Source: Tridacna crocea (lineage: Eukaryota; Mollusca; Bivalvia; Cardiida; Cardiidae). From it: DNA of 64,000 nt. The notes beneath the pieces were generated by a model. The model searched no databases. It saw only the letters and a program-made list of their open reading frames with translations, and was not told the DNA's origin. This document shows, piece after piece, positions 59,301 through 63,679 of this stretch. A program made the position numbers and the translations under genes. The stretch is taken from positions 37,978,728 to 38,042,727 of the forward strand of contig OX031069.1 in NCBI GenBank assembly GCA_943736015.1, in the 5' to 3' direction. Position 1 is the stretch's first letter. Every line of letters starts with the position of its first letter.

Positions 59301-62071
59301 AGTGAAATAACTTTAATGCATTAAAGTATCTCTCTATGTATTTGTCGATACACATATATTTGCTTTCAATTACGATTGAATTGAATCTGAAATCTGCTTG
59401 CTTTTTACATTTTGCAGATAGGCGAATGGAACATGCAAGGGTTACCAAATGATGATCTATCAGTTCAGAATGGTATCATTACAACTAAAGCCACACGATA
59501 TCCTCTTTTGATTGATCCACAAGGACAGGGTAAAATATGGATAAAAAATCGAGAAAAGGACAGAGAGCTACAGGTACAGAAGTATTTAAGTGAGAAAAGG
59601 ACTTAAAAATGAAATTTTTCTTCGTTGTTTATTTCAATACAACTTATACATTTATACACAAAACTATGGCATTAAAGAACATTTTAAGTATATCTATCTA
59701 AACTTCTTCTTTAACTCATTACCAAAAGACATAATTTCAGGTTTGTCCAAGTGGAAAGCATTTGCCGACGATAAAATAAAAGTGACTGGAAATTTGAAAA
59801 TTGTTTTGTGAAGGGTAGAAAACATTGTGGGGAAAGGAGAAAATGCTGGTTACCAGCATTTTCTCCTTTTCCCACAGTGTTTTCAAAAGGCTTCTTTCTC
59901 AATGTCATCAAAAGTAGGGATTGTGTGGTAATGGGTTGAAACAATGAAACAAATAGACATGACAAACGGTTATGTAGTTCTTTATATATTTTTGTACATT
60001 TAATTACAGGTCACATCTCTGAATCATAAATACTTCAGATCTCACCTAGAGGATGCTTTATCACTGGGTAGACCTCTCCTGATTGAAGATGTTGAGGAGG
60101 ATCTGGACCCAGCTTTAGACAATGTGTTAGAAAAGAATTTCATTAAATCTGGATCAACATACAAAGTAAGCATCCAAACCTGTAAACTTGATGTATTTTG
60201 CTATGAAAGTATCTCTTGTAAAATCTATCAGTCGTGTAGTTCATCTATACTTGATTACAGCAATTTATTTTACCCTTTATGGAGTACCTGTGCTTTCTTT
60301 GGGTATTTTAGTTAGTCTTTCATGAGAACATCATCTTCTTTATCAAGTTTCCCCATGAAATGTGTACATCAGTGTATACAGATGAGCTTATATGACAGGA
60401 AGATGATGCGTTTGCCTTACAGTGATCAAAATTGTATGTATTGAATTAGTTTGTGATATAGATATATATATATCGCATAACAATTGTGTATCAATGGAAC
60501 AGTAGAAAAGGCATTTATGCTCTCACTATGATGTAGATTTGTTTTTGGTAAAGTGAAAAATTGAAAACTCATGAAACATTGTGTTATTGTGAACAATAGT
60601 CCAACTGTATGTTAAAACAATACAATTTATAAACACATGGAAAAACCTCTGGAAAAAAAATATTGTTGGTTGTGGACACTGCATTTTAGGATCAGACTGC
60701 TTAATTATTTTATAATTTCAGCCTCAAACAACTTTAATTACGTATCATAGAAGTGTGGCAAATTTCACTGTTCATCAGTATACAGCTGCATTTCAGAATA
60801 TTTCCAGAAATGCAGACAACAGCTTGATATGACAATTCCTCTTTGGCCACTTTGTTATACATCCCAAGGGTTATATTATATTACTGACATGTCCGTTGGT
60901 CCATTCTGTTGATCTGTCCATCTGTTAGCAATTTCTTGTCTGTGCAACTTCTACAGTTTTCATTGCAATATAGTTCAAACTTACCACAGTAAATCTCTAT
61001 GATGTGTAGTTCATGCAACTTAAGATTTGGATATTTGCAAGCATTTTAGATTTTAACCTATTTCAAAGACAAGCCCCTTTGGGCATATAATGTACATGTA
61101 TGCACCATTTTGCAAAGCTCTTTTTTAGATATAGTTCAATGAAGAAACAGTTGCCTCTCCTGCAAATGAATTGCACAATTATGATGCATTTACAATTCCA
61201 TTCTTAAAGTAAATGATTAAGATCGGCTATTATTTTTTTGCTTTCTTACATATAAAATCTGGTAAATTCCAGTAAGTATTTTGGCATTAATGCAAATTAA
61301 CACTCTTTACCAGCCATACTTGTGTTTCTATGAACCTAAGGTAGATGAGTTAAGCATATATAATGTCAAAAAGAGAAAGTGCTGTTGATTAGCATTTTAT
61401 CTTTTCTCAGTGATTTACAGCTTAGGCACTCCTTTATCAGGAACAAAATTTCAGACTTTGTAGAAACAGACAACAGTTGCAGATGACAATATGAATATGG
61501 CTCAGTAGATGGACTTGACTTTGTAAACCAGAGTAAAAAACAGAGTGGATGAAGTGCAATGTTTTTATAAGTCTTCTTTCCAAAGCCGGTCAACCTCTTT
61601 ATCAAAAGAATTTTTTGGACTGGACCAAATTCAAAGCATCTGCATACAACAAATTAAATCTTGTAAATATGATGATTTCTGATTTTGATGGGGTAGAAAA
61701 TATTGTGGGAGAAGGAGAAAATACTGGTTATCAGCGTTTTCTCCTTTTCCCACAATGTTTTCTATAGGCTTCTATCTCAGGTCGTTAAAAATTGGGATCG
61801 TGTGGTAAAGAGTTAAGATAGATGATTGTATGGTAATAAGGTTAAGATCAATTCCATCATCTATATCACATTCATTGTGATAACTTTTCAATCTGGATGA
61901 CTTTAGACTCATGTTTTCTGGTAATGAGTTATGGAGAAAGCCTTGCAGCTGGAAAACTATAATAATATTGATACTTTCCAGGTCAAAGTTGGTGACAAAG
62001 AATGTGATATTATGTCAGGATTTTATCTGTATATCACAACAAAGCTTGCAAACCCATCTTATACCCCAGAG
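20188..62071 (+). CDS. DNAH5/DNAH8: Axonemal dynein heavy chain, DNAH5/DNAH8 clade (partial, 16 exons)
   Basis: Internal part of an outer-arm axonemal dynein heavy chain, the ATP-driven motor that slides doublet microtubules in cilia and sperm flagella. Sixteen exons (listed separately) total 2614 nt: one base of a split Arg codon plus 871 codons, all in phase and without a stop. Domain order is the AAA3/AAA4 junction, AAA4 (Walker [10 protein letters not shown], Walker [10 protein letters not shown]), stalk helix CC1, microtubule-binding domain ([17 protein letters not shown] ... [14 protein letters not shown]), stalk helix CC2, and the AAA5 start ([13 protein letters not shown]). Family members are about 4,600 residues, so roughly a fifth is present. 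[16 protein letters not shown] and IGEW resemble DNAH8 as I recall it, while SGPFNQEFR and GLPNDD resemble DNAH5; the paralogue is therefore left open. Introns of 0.4-8.5 kb are filled with mobile elements. No frameshift or lost motif is seen. Confidence 0.96.
20443..20561. repeat. Partial MITE-A, right half
   Basis: CAATGTGGGCAATGGAG, palindrome centre GCTGGTTACCAGC, ending TAGTAAAGGGTTAA. It lies 62 bp after dynein exon a. Confidence 0.75.
20602..23935 (+). mobile_element. AGCTCACC-family tandem-unit element with nested TA transposon
   Basis: Starts AGCTCACCTGAGCACAAC and ends GGGCCATCTTGGCCCTCTTGT at 23935. About a dozen 166-bp units. A near-perfect internal inverted repeat links 21355-21480 with 22905-23022. 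The nested element at 21777-22704 is absent from the paralogous copy at 200-840. Confidence 0.85.
21777..22704. mobile_element. TA-flanked DNA transposon insertion (~930 bp)
   Basis: The paralogue at 506-520 reads CACATAAATGTTCC. Here CACATA is followed by CCGTAAAACGCCGTGTATAC ..., and ATACACATCAAAACACGG is followed by TAAATGTTCC. This gives a TA duplication and CCGT...ACGG ends, as in Tc1/mariner-pogo elements. GTGTATAACACGCAG-like motifs recur near both ends. A 71-codon frame (21936-22151) is unrecognised. No transposase is seen; a C-run lies at 22541-22553. Confidence 0.8.
23936..24260. repeat. Duplicated flank (pairs with 1777-2085)
   Basis: Matches the flank of the element at 1300-1776. 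A TACATGTACATGTA insert is the clearest local difference. Confidence 0.8.
24282..24333. repeat. Hairpin, GATCAAGATCAGAC family
   Basis: GTAGATCAAGATCAGACT ... AGTCTGATCATGGATCTGC; arms slightly diverged. Confidence 0.75.
24334..26322. other. Intronic interval, no gene recognised; two CRE-like sites
   Basis: Perfect TGACGTCA at 25051-25058 and 25652-25659; the second is followed by CCAATCAG. Minus frames at 24489-24683 and 25401-25664 look unconvincing. 25860-26280 is AT-rich. Confidence 0.4.
26323..26603 (+). other. Short open frame between inverted repeats
   Basis: GGATATTCCAATTTGACTTA (about 26325) and AAGTCAAAATTGATATTC (about 26582) are imperfect inverted repeats. Between them an open frame (26287-26559) carries [39 protein letters not shown] and ends [10 protein letters not shown]. 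The acidic/Lys-rich start looks like a real protein N-terminus, but I do not recognise it. A captured gene piece or short TIR element is possible. Confidence 0.3.
26604..27118. other. Intronic interval, nothing recognised
   Basis: AT-rich sequence without recognisable element ends or coding signal. Confidence 0.4.
27119..28458. mobile_element. TA-flanked DNA transposon, non-autonomous (copy 1)
   Basis: Ends CAGTCGAAACTGTCTTAAGC and (inverse strand) CAGTTGAATCTGAGTTAGCG, each flanked by TA. A subterminal hairpin pairs AAGCAGCCAA with TTGGCTGCTT. Same family as 48802-50255. Fragments of MITE-A (27250-27345) are included. No transposase frame; Tc1/mariner-pogo membership is inferred from TA and CAGT ends. 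Confidence 0.7.
28459..28837. other. End of the intron before dynein exon b
   Basis: No element recognised; contains a run of A at 28587-28595. The splice acceptor is at 28837. Confidence 0.5.
28838..28960 (+). CDS. DNAH5/DNAH8: Dynein exon b: start of AAA4
   Basis: 123 nt (41 codons, phase 0 at both ends), acceptor ACTTCAAG, donor GTAATC. Peptide contains [17 protein letters not shown] and [15 protein letters not shown], the helix that precedes the AAA4 P-loop. It follows an 8457-nt intron, the longest complete one here. Confidence 0.94.
29297..29525. mobile_element. MITE-A copy
   Basis: 229 bp from TTAACTGTTTCCCAGAC to GTGTGGTAAAGACTTAA, with centre TTACCAGCATTTTCTCC. Confidence 0.85.
29596..30344. 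mobile_element. Mariner-like foldback element with nested MITE-A
   Basis: Ends CAGGGTGACCCAAAATGAGT and its inverse ACTCATTTTGGGTCACCCT, flanked by TA. The arms continue inward (TGAGACCTATTTTGAGACAA versus TTCTGTCTCAAAATAGGTCT) to a short spacer near 30080-30100, giving a near full-length hairpin. MITE-A (29632-29860) sits in the left arm only. Confidence 0.85.
29632..29860. mobile_element. MITE-A copy, best-preserved ends
   Basis: 229 bp: TTAACCCATTACCACACAAT ... TTGTCGTGTGGTAATGGGTTAA. Inner palindrome GGAGAAAATGCTGGTAACC/AGCATTTTCTCC. TTAA flanks plus CCC termini suggest a piggyBac-type MITE (inference). Confidence 0.88.
31126..31256 (+). CDS. DNAH5/DNAH8: Dynein exon c: AAA4 Walker A
   Basis: 131 nt. 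Peptide [16 protein letters not shown] continues into [17 protein letters not shown]; the GxxGxGK(Q)S P-loop is the AAA4 Walker A. The exon ends AG|GTAAGT, splitting an Arg codon that the next exon completes. Confidence 0.96.
31274..31502. mobile_element. MITE-A copy
   Basis: 229 bp, TTAACCCTTTCCCAAACAAT to TTTGGGAAAGGGTTAA. It begins 17 bp after the donor of dynein exon c. Confidence 0.87.
31633..32568. mobile_element. hAT-like non-autonomous element with internal TATA and small ORF
   Basis: Ends CAAGGTTCCCACAGG and (inverse) CAGGGTTCATATGGG; the subterminal motif CTTGAAAAGTCCTTGAA occurs at both ends. Flanks share GAGGGG. Inside, a TATATAAAG at about 32176 precedes an open frame at 32293-32457 ([20 protein letters not shown] ... 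[14 protein letters not shown], 54 residues), which I do not recognise. Confidence 0.55.
32825..35468 (-). mobile_element. hAT-like element with nested tandem-unit element
   Basis: Ends CAGGGTTTTCATTTTGAAAT and its inverse AAATGAAAACCCTG, both flanked by ATATCAA (7 bp matched; hAT duplications are 8 bp). On the minus strand, 35206-35114 encodes [20 protein letters not shown] plus [10 protein letters not shown], resembling the N-terminus of some hAT transposases (recalled, not searched). The rest of a transposase is missing. 33353-34949 is a later insertion. A GGGGGCC-rich stretch at 32876-32950 is part of it. Confidence 0.65.
33353..34949 (+). mobile_element. AGCTCACC-family tandem-unit element, regular copy
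   Basis: 5' hairpin, CGTCGTCCATCGTCCG run, units with an exact 166-bp spacing of TTGGGTGACCC (33661, 33827, 33993, 34159, 34325, 34491, 34657), and 3' AGGGCCATCTTGGCCCTCTTGT. 1597 bp. Confidence 0.9.
35469..36240. other. Intronic interval, nothing recognised
   Basis: AT-rich, no element ends or coding signal found before the miniature LTR element. Confidence 0.45.
36241..36761 (-). mobile_element. Miniature LTR element (TRIM) with tRNA-like LTR, copy A
   Basis: LTR-retrotransposon kin without coding capacity, structurally whole. Minus orientation: LTRs 36564-36761 and 36241-36445 (about 200 bp, TGTTATGG ... GTAAG); primer site 36545-36562, adjacent to the 5' LTR, of the tRNA-Pro type; purine tract AAGAGGGGG just before the 3' LTR; target duplication AGGGT. 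Each LTR contains TGGCTCAGTGG (A box) and AGTTCGAATCCC (B box) about 43 nt apart, as in a tRNA. No gag or pol: the interior is about 120 bp. LTRs are very alike, so it is probably recent. Confidence 0.8.
36762..36975. other. End of the intron before dynein exon d
   Basis: T-rich; acceptor ATTTTCAG. No element seen. Confidence 0.5.
36976..37129 (+). CDS. DNAH5/DNAH8: Dynein exon d: AAA4 Walker B
   Basis: 154 nt, acceptor ATTTTCAG, donor GTTTGT. The first base completes the split Arg codon. Peptide includes [15 protein letters not shown] and [20 protein letters not shown], the AAA4 Walker B strand and following helix, ending NNVLSSGE. Confidence 0.96.
37817..37981 (+). CDS. DNAH5/DNAH8: Dynein exon e: AAA4 core
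   Basis: 165 nt (55 codons), acceptor AACTAG, donor GTATGT. Peptide [45 protein letters not shown]; the last strand is the sensor-1 region of AAA4. A SINE fragment starts within about 20 nt of the donor. Confidence 0.96.
37993..38140 (+). mobile_element. SINE fragment next to the exon e donor
   Basis: GGTTCAGTCTTCC (B-box-like), then TTTCAGAGGATTGATCATAG and AAAGCAGCCAGTTGCTTG match the SINE at 50617-50915. The head is missing. Confidence 0.6.
38403..38453. repeat. Hairpin, GATCAAGATCAGAC family
   Basis: GTAGATCAAGATCAGAT ... AGTTTGATCTTTGATCTAC. Confidence 0.75.
38670..38896 (+). CDS. DNAH5/DNAH8: Dynein exon f: AAA4 small domain
   Basis: 227 nt, acceptor ATGTTAG, donor GTAAGA. Peptide begins [20 protein letters not shown] and has [20 protein letters not shown], a strongly conserved dynein signature, ending VCVEYFQ plus two bases of an Arg codon. 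Confidence 0.96.
38998..40260. mobile_element. MITE-A copy interrupted by a tandem-unit element
   Basis: Left part 39005-39138 (TCTGAGAAAGAAGCCTTTGG, ACCAGCATTTTCTCC), right part 40205-40260 (TCTGCAATTGCTTTGAATTT, AAAATTTTGTTGTTTTG). The break is within about 10 bp of the site used at 10175 and 18867. Confidence 0.78.
39139..40204 (+). mobile_element. ATACGCCTGACGGGTGG-family tandem-unit element
   Basis: Starts ATACGCCTGACGGGTGGTAT, then CGTCCGTCCATCCG and about five ~155-bp units (CATAACTTCCAAACTT, GTTATTGCCCTTTGTTA), ending GTGTAACTCTTGT. The 3' hairpin is weak. A short relative is at 60857-61126. Confidence 0.75.
40705..40927 (+). CDS. DNAH5/DNAH8: Dynein exon g: end of AAA4 and stalk helix CC1 start
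   Basis: 223 nt, acceptor TATTCAG, donor GTAAAA. Peptide [20 protein letters not shown] then a heptad-rich helix ([36 protein letters not shown]), the ascending stalk coiled coil. A palindromic repeat begins 18 nt after the donor. Confidence 0.96.
40945..41165. repeat. Imperfect foldback repeat (GCAATGCTCTGTGAAAGGGG type)
   Basis: Starts GAGCAATGCTCTGTGAAAG and ends CTACCTTTTCACAGCGCC, with an inner palindrome (CAGCTTGGACTGCACAGGCT). Shorter relatives are at 50330-50410 and 56655-56765. Resembles a repeat common in bivalves (from memory). Confidence 0.55.
41414..44020 (+). mobile_element. ATCCCCCGCCGAAAGGCGGC-family tandem-unit element, 2.6 kb
   Basis: Strong 5' hairpin (CCCCCGCCGAAAGGCGGCGGGGG), GTCATTCTGTCACTCCG run, about 15 units of ~156 bp (GAGCATATCTCCAAAAGTAT; TTGGAGTTATTGCCCTTTG), then GGCGGGGGATATC, hairpin ATTTCAATGAAAT and GCTTGTT. 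Frames such as 42521-42868 ([17 protein letters not shown]) come from the repeat. Confidence 0.87.
44081..44283 (+). mobile_element. SINE-like fragment
   Basis: CACCTGGTAAGGTATGGGAC, GTACAGGTAAAATCCAG, ATATTTGAGCTGTTGCTG and the tail AAAACACCAATCAATCAAGC resemble the tail at 54816-54970 and other mollusc SINEs. Confidence 0.5.
44284..44707. other. Intron remainder before exon h
   Basis: AT-rich, no element recognised. Confidence 0.45.
44708..44884 (+). CDS. DNAH5/DNAH8: Dynein exon h: stalk helix CC1
   Basis: 177 nt (59 codons), acceptor TATACCAG, donor GTAAGA. Peptide [37 protein letters not shown] and [16 protein letters not shown], all coiled coil leading to the microtubule-binding domain. 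Confidence 0.95.
45254..48683. mobile_element. TIR DNA transposon with 4-bp target duplication (ATGA)
   Basis: Inverted ends ATATCGTCAGTGGGGGGTCA and (inverse) ATATCGTCGGTGGGGAGTCA, flanked on both sides by ATGA. TCGTAACT-like motifs recur near both ends (45288, 45357, 45836, 48456, 48488). No transposase is recognised. A nested tandem-unit element fills 46065-47489. A 122-codon frame at 48045-48413 spans an (ATA)n run and is not credible. Confidence 0.72.
46065..47489 (+). mobile_element. ACTCCACTGGCCGAAGGCCAG-family tandem-unit element
   Basis: 5' hairpin CTGGCCGAAGGCCAG, CGTCCGTCCGTCTGTGCG, then ~140-bp units (GGGCTACCAAATTTGGCATG, TAGCCCTGGGGTCAAA), ending GCGATACAGGGCCACCATGG/CCCTCTTGT. 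A G-run lies at 46918-46934. Confidence 0.85.
48802..50255. mobile_element. TA-flanked DNA transposon, non-autonomous (copy 2)
   Basis: Ends CATTCAAATCTGTGTACAGC and (inverse) CAGTCAAATCTGAGTTGGCG with TA on both sides; subterminal hairpin GTACAGCAGCCA / TGGCTGCTGTAC. Same family as 27119-28458. A 100-codon frame at 49032-49334 is unrecognised. 49490-49529 holds a GATCAAGATCAGAC-family hairpin. Confidence 0.7.
50617..50915 (+). mobile_element. tRNA-derived SINE with 9-bp target duplication
   Basis: Flanked by GACAAGCCT at 50608-50616 and 50916-50924. A box TAGCTCAAATGG, B box GGTTCGGTCCC, body GAGGATTGATGATAG, tail AAAATGGCATACAATCAATC. It landed in a MITE-A relic (CAAATGCTTTTGGATTTGAC). Best-defined member of its family here. 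Confidence 0.85.
50996..51163 (+). CDS. DNAH5/DNAH8: Dynein exon i: microtubule-binding domain, GC donor
   Basis: 168 nt (56 codons), acceptor ATCATGCAG. Peptide [49 protein letters not shown]. No GT donor fits: the family sequence continues SLK|LM, and here AAG is followed by GCATTA, so this is a GC-AG intron. Reading on past the exon hits a stop after eight codons. Confidence 0.93.
51378..52680 (+). mobile_element. ATGCCCCTGCCGTGAAATGGCGG-family tandem-unit element
   Basis: 5' hairpin-like ATGCCCCTGCCGTGAAATGG, then about eight ~150-bp units (AAGGTCAAGGTCACAGTTGA, TTGTCCAGAGCATAACTTCT). No clear 3' hairpin, so the right end is approximate. Confidence 0.75.
52681..53393. other. Intron remainder with a diverged MITE-A (about 52930-53100)
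   Basis: CTCAGTTAAAAGGTTAAGG, AAACCAGCATTTTCTTC and TTTCAACTTGGACCAG mark an old MITE-A; the rest is unassigned. Confidence 0.5.
53394..53609 (+). CDS. DNAH5/DNAH8: Dynein exon j: microtubule-binding domain
   Basis: 216 nt (72 codons), acceptor ATTGTAG, donor GTTTCT. Peptide [59 protein letters not shown], ending NKEVLPLK. This completes the stalk tip that contacts tubulin. Confidence 0.96.
54445..54582 (+). CDS. DNAH5/DNAH8: Dynein exon k: stalk helix CC2
   Basis: 138 nt (46 codons), acceptor TTCCTGTAG, donor GTAATT. Peptide [20 protein letters not shown] then [20 protein letters not shown], a charged heptad helix forming the descending stalk strand. Confidence 0.95.
54816..54970 (+). mobile_element. 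SINE-like fragment
   Basis: GACTTGGAGGCCCTTGGC, TCCTTGGGCAAGTCACTTC and GTAAAACCCAAGAAAATATT are typical of a tRNA-derived SINE body; the head is missing. Confidence 0.5.
55283..55486. mobile_element. Foldback MITE (GTATTCACCAACCATTCTTAA type), copy 1
   Basis: 204 bp; ends CCAGGAACCGTATTCACC and GGTGAATACGGACCCTGG; arms of about 85 bp pair across a short loop near 55385. Inserted in a MITE-A relic (GGATTGTTTAGTAAAGG follows). Confidence 0.8.
55580..55707 (+). CDS. DNAH5/DNAH8: Dynein exon l: end of stalk CC2
   Basis: 128 nt, acceptor AACCTAG, donor GTATTT. Peptide [40 protein letters not shown], ending with a split Arg codon. A 204-bp foldback MITE ends 93 nt upstream. Confidence 0.95.
56182..56410. 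mobile_element. MITE-A copy
   Basis: 229 bp, TTGAACCCATTACCACACG to GTTGGGTAAAGAGTTAA. A partial copy lies nearby at 55862-55912. Confidence 0.83.
56766..56965. mobile_element. Foldback MITE, copy 2, abutting exon m
   Basis: CTGGGTCAGTATTCACC ... GGTGAATACAGACCCTG, same family as 55283-55486. Only TTGTCTTTTGTAG separates it from exon m. Confidence 0.8.
56979..57147 (+). CDS. DNAH5/DNAH8: Dynein exon m: stalk base to AAA5
   Basis: 169 nt. Acceptor TTTTGTAG lies only 13 nt after the end of a foldback MITE. Peptide [52 protein letters not shown]. The donor is GTGAGA after ACT, chosen because it joins DNAT to IGEW as in the family. A miniature LTR element starts 38 nt downstream. Confidence 0.95.
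57185..57715 (-). mobile_element. Miniature LTR element (TRIM) with tRNA-like LTR, copy B
   Basis: LTR-retrotransposon kin without coding capacity, structurally whole. LTRs 57509-57715 and 57185-57391 (207 bp each, about 98-99% alike, so young). Primer site 57490-57507 reads, on the minus strand, TGGGGGCTCGTCCGGGAT, the tRNA-Pro primer site also used by murine leukaemia virus. Purine tract AAGAGGGGG precedes the 3' LTR. Target duplication GTAT. The LTR carries the same tRNA-like A and B boxes as copy A. Confidence 0.85.
57721..57949. mobile_element. MITE-A copy, near-consensus
   Basis: 229 bp, TTAACCCTTTACCAAACAAT to TTGTTTGGTAAAGGGTTAA, centre GCTGGTAACCAGC. Confidence 0.88.
58042..58314. 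mobile_element. MITE-A copy with internal partial duplication
   Basis: TTATCCCTTTACCATAC to ATGTGGTAAAGGGTAA, 273 bp; the left-central part (GCCTTCTGAAATTAGTGTTG, then GGCTTCAGAAAATATTGCTG) appears twice. Confidence 0.75.
58491..58718. mobile_element. MITE-A copy
   Basis: TTAACTCATAACCAAACAAC to GTGTGGTAATGAGTTAT, 228 bp. Confidence 0.83.
58738..59000 (+). mobile_element. tRNA-derived SINE, second family, with 14-bp target duplication
   Basis: Flanks 58724-58737 (ATTATTCAAATATG) and 59001-59014 (ATTATTCTAATATG) match at 13 of 14. A box TGGCTCAGTGG, B box GAGTTCGATACC, body CGCCTCTCACCTCTGC, tail AAAGTGGCGTTATACCTCAA. 263 bp. Confidence 0.87.
59418..59573 (+). CDS. DNAH5/DNAH8: Dynein exon n: AAA5 Walker A
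   Basis: 156 nt (52 codons), acceptor TTTTGCAG, donor GTACAG. Peptide [40 protein letters not shown]; the PQGQGK loop occupies the AAA5 P-loop position. Confidence 0.96.
59711..59939. mobile_element. MITE-A copy
   Basis: 229 bp, TTAACTCATTACCAAAAGAC to GTGTGGTAATGGGTTGA, centre GCTGGTTACCAGC. Confidence 0.84.
60010..60165 (+). CDS. DNAH5/DNAH8: Dynein exon o: AAA5
   Basis: 156 nt (52 codons), acceptor AATTACAG, donor GTAAGC. Peptide [52 protein letters not shown], with the AAA5 Walker B-like LLIEDV strand. Confidence 0.96.
60857..61126 (+). mobile_element. Short relative of the 39139 tandem-unit element
   Basis: ATACATCCCAAGGGTTATAT, GTTAGCAATTTCTTGTCTGT, TCTATGATGTGTAGTTCATG and GACAAGCCCCTTTGGGCATA match the ends of 39139-40204; only about one unit remains. 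Confidence 0.6.
61590..61816. mobile_element. MITE-A copy
   Basis: TCAACCTCTTTATCAAAAG to GTGTGGTAAAGAGTTAA, centre ACTGGTTATCAGCGTTTTCT; 227 bp. A more diverged relic lies at about 61330-61520. Confidence 0.78.
61982..62071 (+). CDS. DNAH5/DNAH8: Dynein exon p: AAA5
   Basis: 90 nt (30 codons), acceptor TTTCCAG, donor GTGAGA. Peptide [20 protein letters not shown] then [10 protein letters not shown]. The next family exon (an ISARTSVIDF-like start) is not found before the window ends. Confidence 0.94.
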
Positions 62072-62880
62072 GTGAGATGTTGTCTTCATGTAAAATGTGT
62101 ATGATGATTTGTCAGTTCATATTTTACTTGCTTTTTGCCAATCATTTTTTTTTTTAACTCCAGCCAAATGGCACGGATATAATATGTTTGCTGCCTTCCA
62201 TTTTTGGAGATGCCCTTTTACTATACTGCAAAGAAATTTCTCGTGATCTAATTGGTTAATTTGCCGGGAACATATTATCATGTTCCCTGTCAAAATCCAC
62301 GTAAAAGCAATTTCCCTGTCGGAGGCCCCCGTAAACATTTTTTCCGCTTCAGCTCAAGATCCAAGATGGCGTCTATCGATACGAGTCGCCAACCTGGAAA
62401 CTTGTTTGCCCGTTTTTTTCACTAGTTTCCCCAGACTGTTGTCATTAAGGCGAAGAGAATGGATTGCCTTTTAGAATAAATGAAAGTGGTTATCTATATG
62501 TCGTTTGTTATCATTCTAAAACAAATACATGGTGTTCAATCAAGCCGTCATTTGCCATGTAAACAAATCGGCAAATCTCGAAGGTCAAATATTATAACGT
62601 TTTAAAGAAAAGGCAAAAAAAATTTTATAGATTTAATGGTGAATGTTGATAGATAAAAAGTTGGCAAAAATTAAATACTCATTTAACCTTTGACCTGAAT
62701 GAATGACACTCAGCAGACGGCAAATTTGATAGCCTCTGGACTTGCTTGAAGGGTTGAGTTGTCATATGTCAATGAAACAAACAGGAAAAAACCTACAGAA
62801 AAAAAAATTAGACTCAAAATTTCTGACAATGTAAGTTTCAGCCCTAAAATGTAGACTACTGTTTTAATGTTTTTGCAAAA
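62072..62880. other. Intron after dynein exon p, nothing recognised
   Basis: AT-rich with no coding or element ends found; a small GC-richer stretch near 62320-62400 has no recognisable frame. Confidence 0.4.
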
Positions 62881-62885
62881 AAATA

Positions 62886-63350
62886 ATCAGAAGCCAGAAT
62901 CACAATTTTGACAATTTTTCTCTCTGTTGGGATTCGAACCCAATCCTCCCATTGTATGATAATACATAGAGAGTAAGCCAGGAAACTTCAGAGAGTTTGA
63001 ACTAGTCGCAAATGTAACCTGACATCTGTTAATAACATGTTAATAGCAGAAAATGATCTGAAATAGATTTAAATCTACAGTGTCATCCACAATGCCACAG
63101 TGTCATCCACAAAGCCATTCACCAACACCCTTGATTACTTGCACACTGTATATGTGTGATAAGTGCAGTTTTTTTTTTTTAAGTCTTTGCAGTGATTTCA
63201 GTTTAATAAATAACCAGACTCACAATTTTGTAAATAATTCCCTCTGTTGGGAATCAAGCCCAATCGGACCATCAGACACAAGAGAACCTCAGAGAATGGA
63301 AGTCGCAAAACAATGTAACCCGACAGAATTATTTATTTACCAGAAAGAAT
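62886..63350 (-). mobile_element. Two diverged copies of a tRNA-derived SINE
   Basis: 62886-63020 contains, on the minus strand, GGGTTCGAATCCC (B box) and TGGCTTACTCTC; 63196-63330 is a second copy (CCCTCTGTTGGGAATCAAGC; AATGTAACCCGACAG versus AATGTAACCTGACAT). Both are in the same orientation about 310 bp apart. Confidence 0.6.
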
Positions 63351-63582
63351 CTTGAGTCAGAAGGGATGTTTGGTCCTATACAGACTGCATTTACTTATTT
63401 ATCACATTATCATAATGAAAATAATCTGTTGAATTTTGAAAACAAATACAGTGATAGCTTTTACCGACTTAATATTTAGATTTTCAAAATTTCCAATCCA
63501 AAGTATCCATTAGGCAACTAGTTTCTTAATTAATTGGTATATATATGCCTTTCAAAGCAAAGCTTTACCATCTTGATGTCTA

Positions 63583-63679
63583 CAATACAATCCTGACTTT
63601 AATGACCCTGAGAAAGACGACTTCAAAAAACATTGTTGGAGAAAGAGAAAATGCTGGTAACTAGCATTTTCTCCTTTTT
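63583..63679. mobile_element. MITE-A left half, interrupted
   Basis: ACAATCCTGACTTTAATGAC, GAAAATGCTGGTAACTAGCA, ending CTCCTTTTT where the next element begins. Confidence 0.75.
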
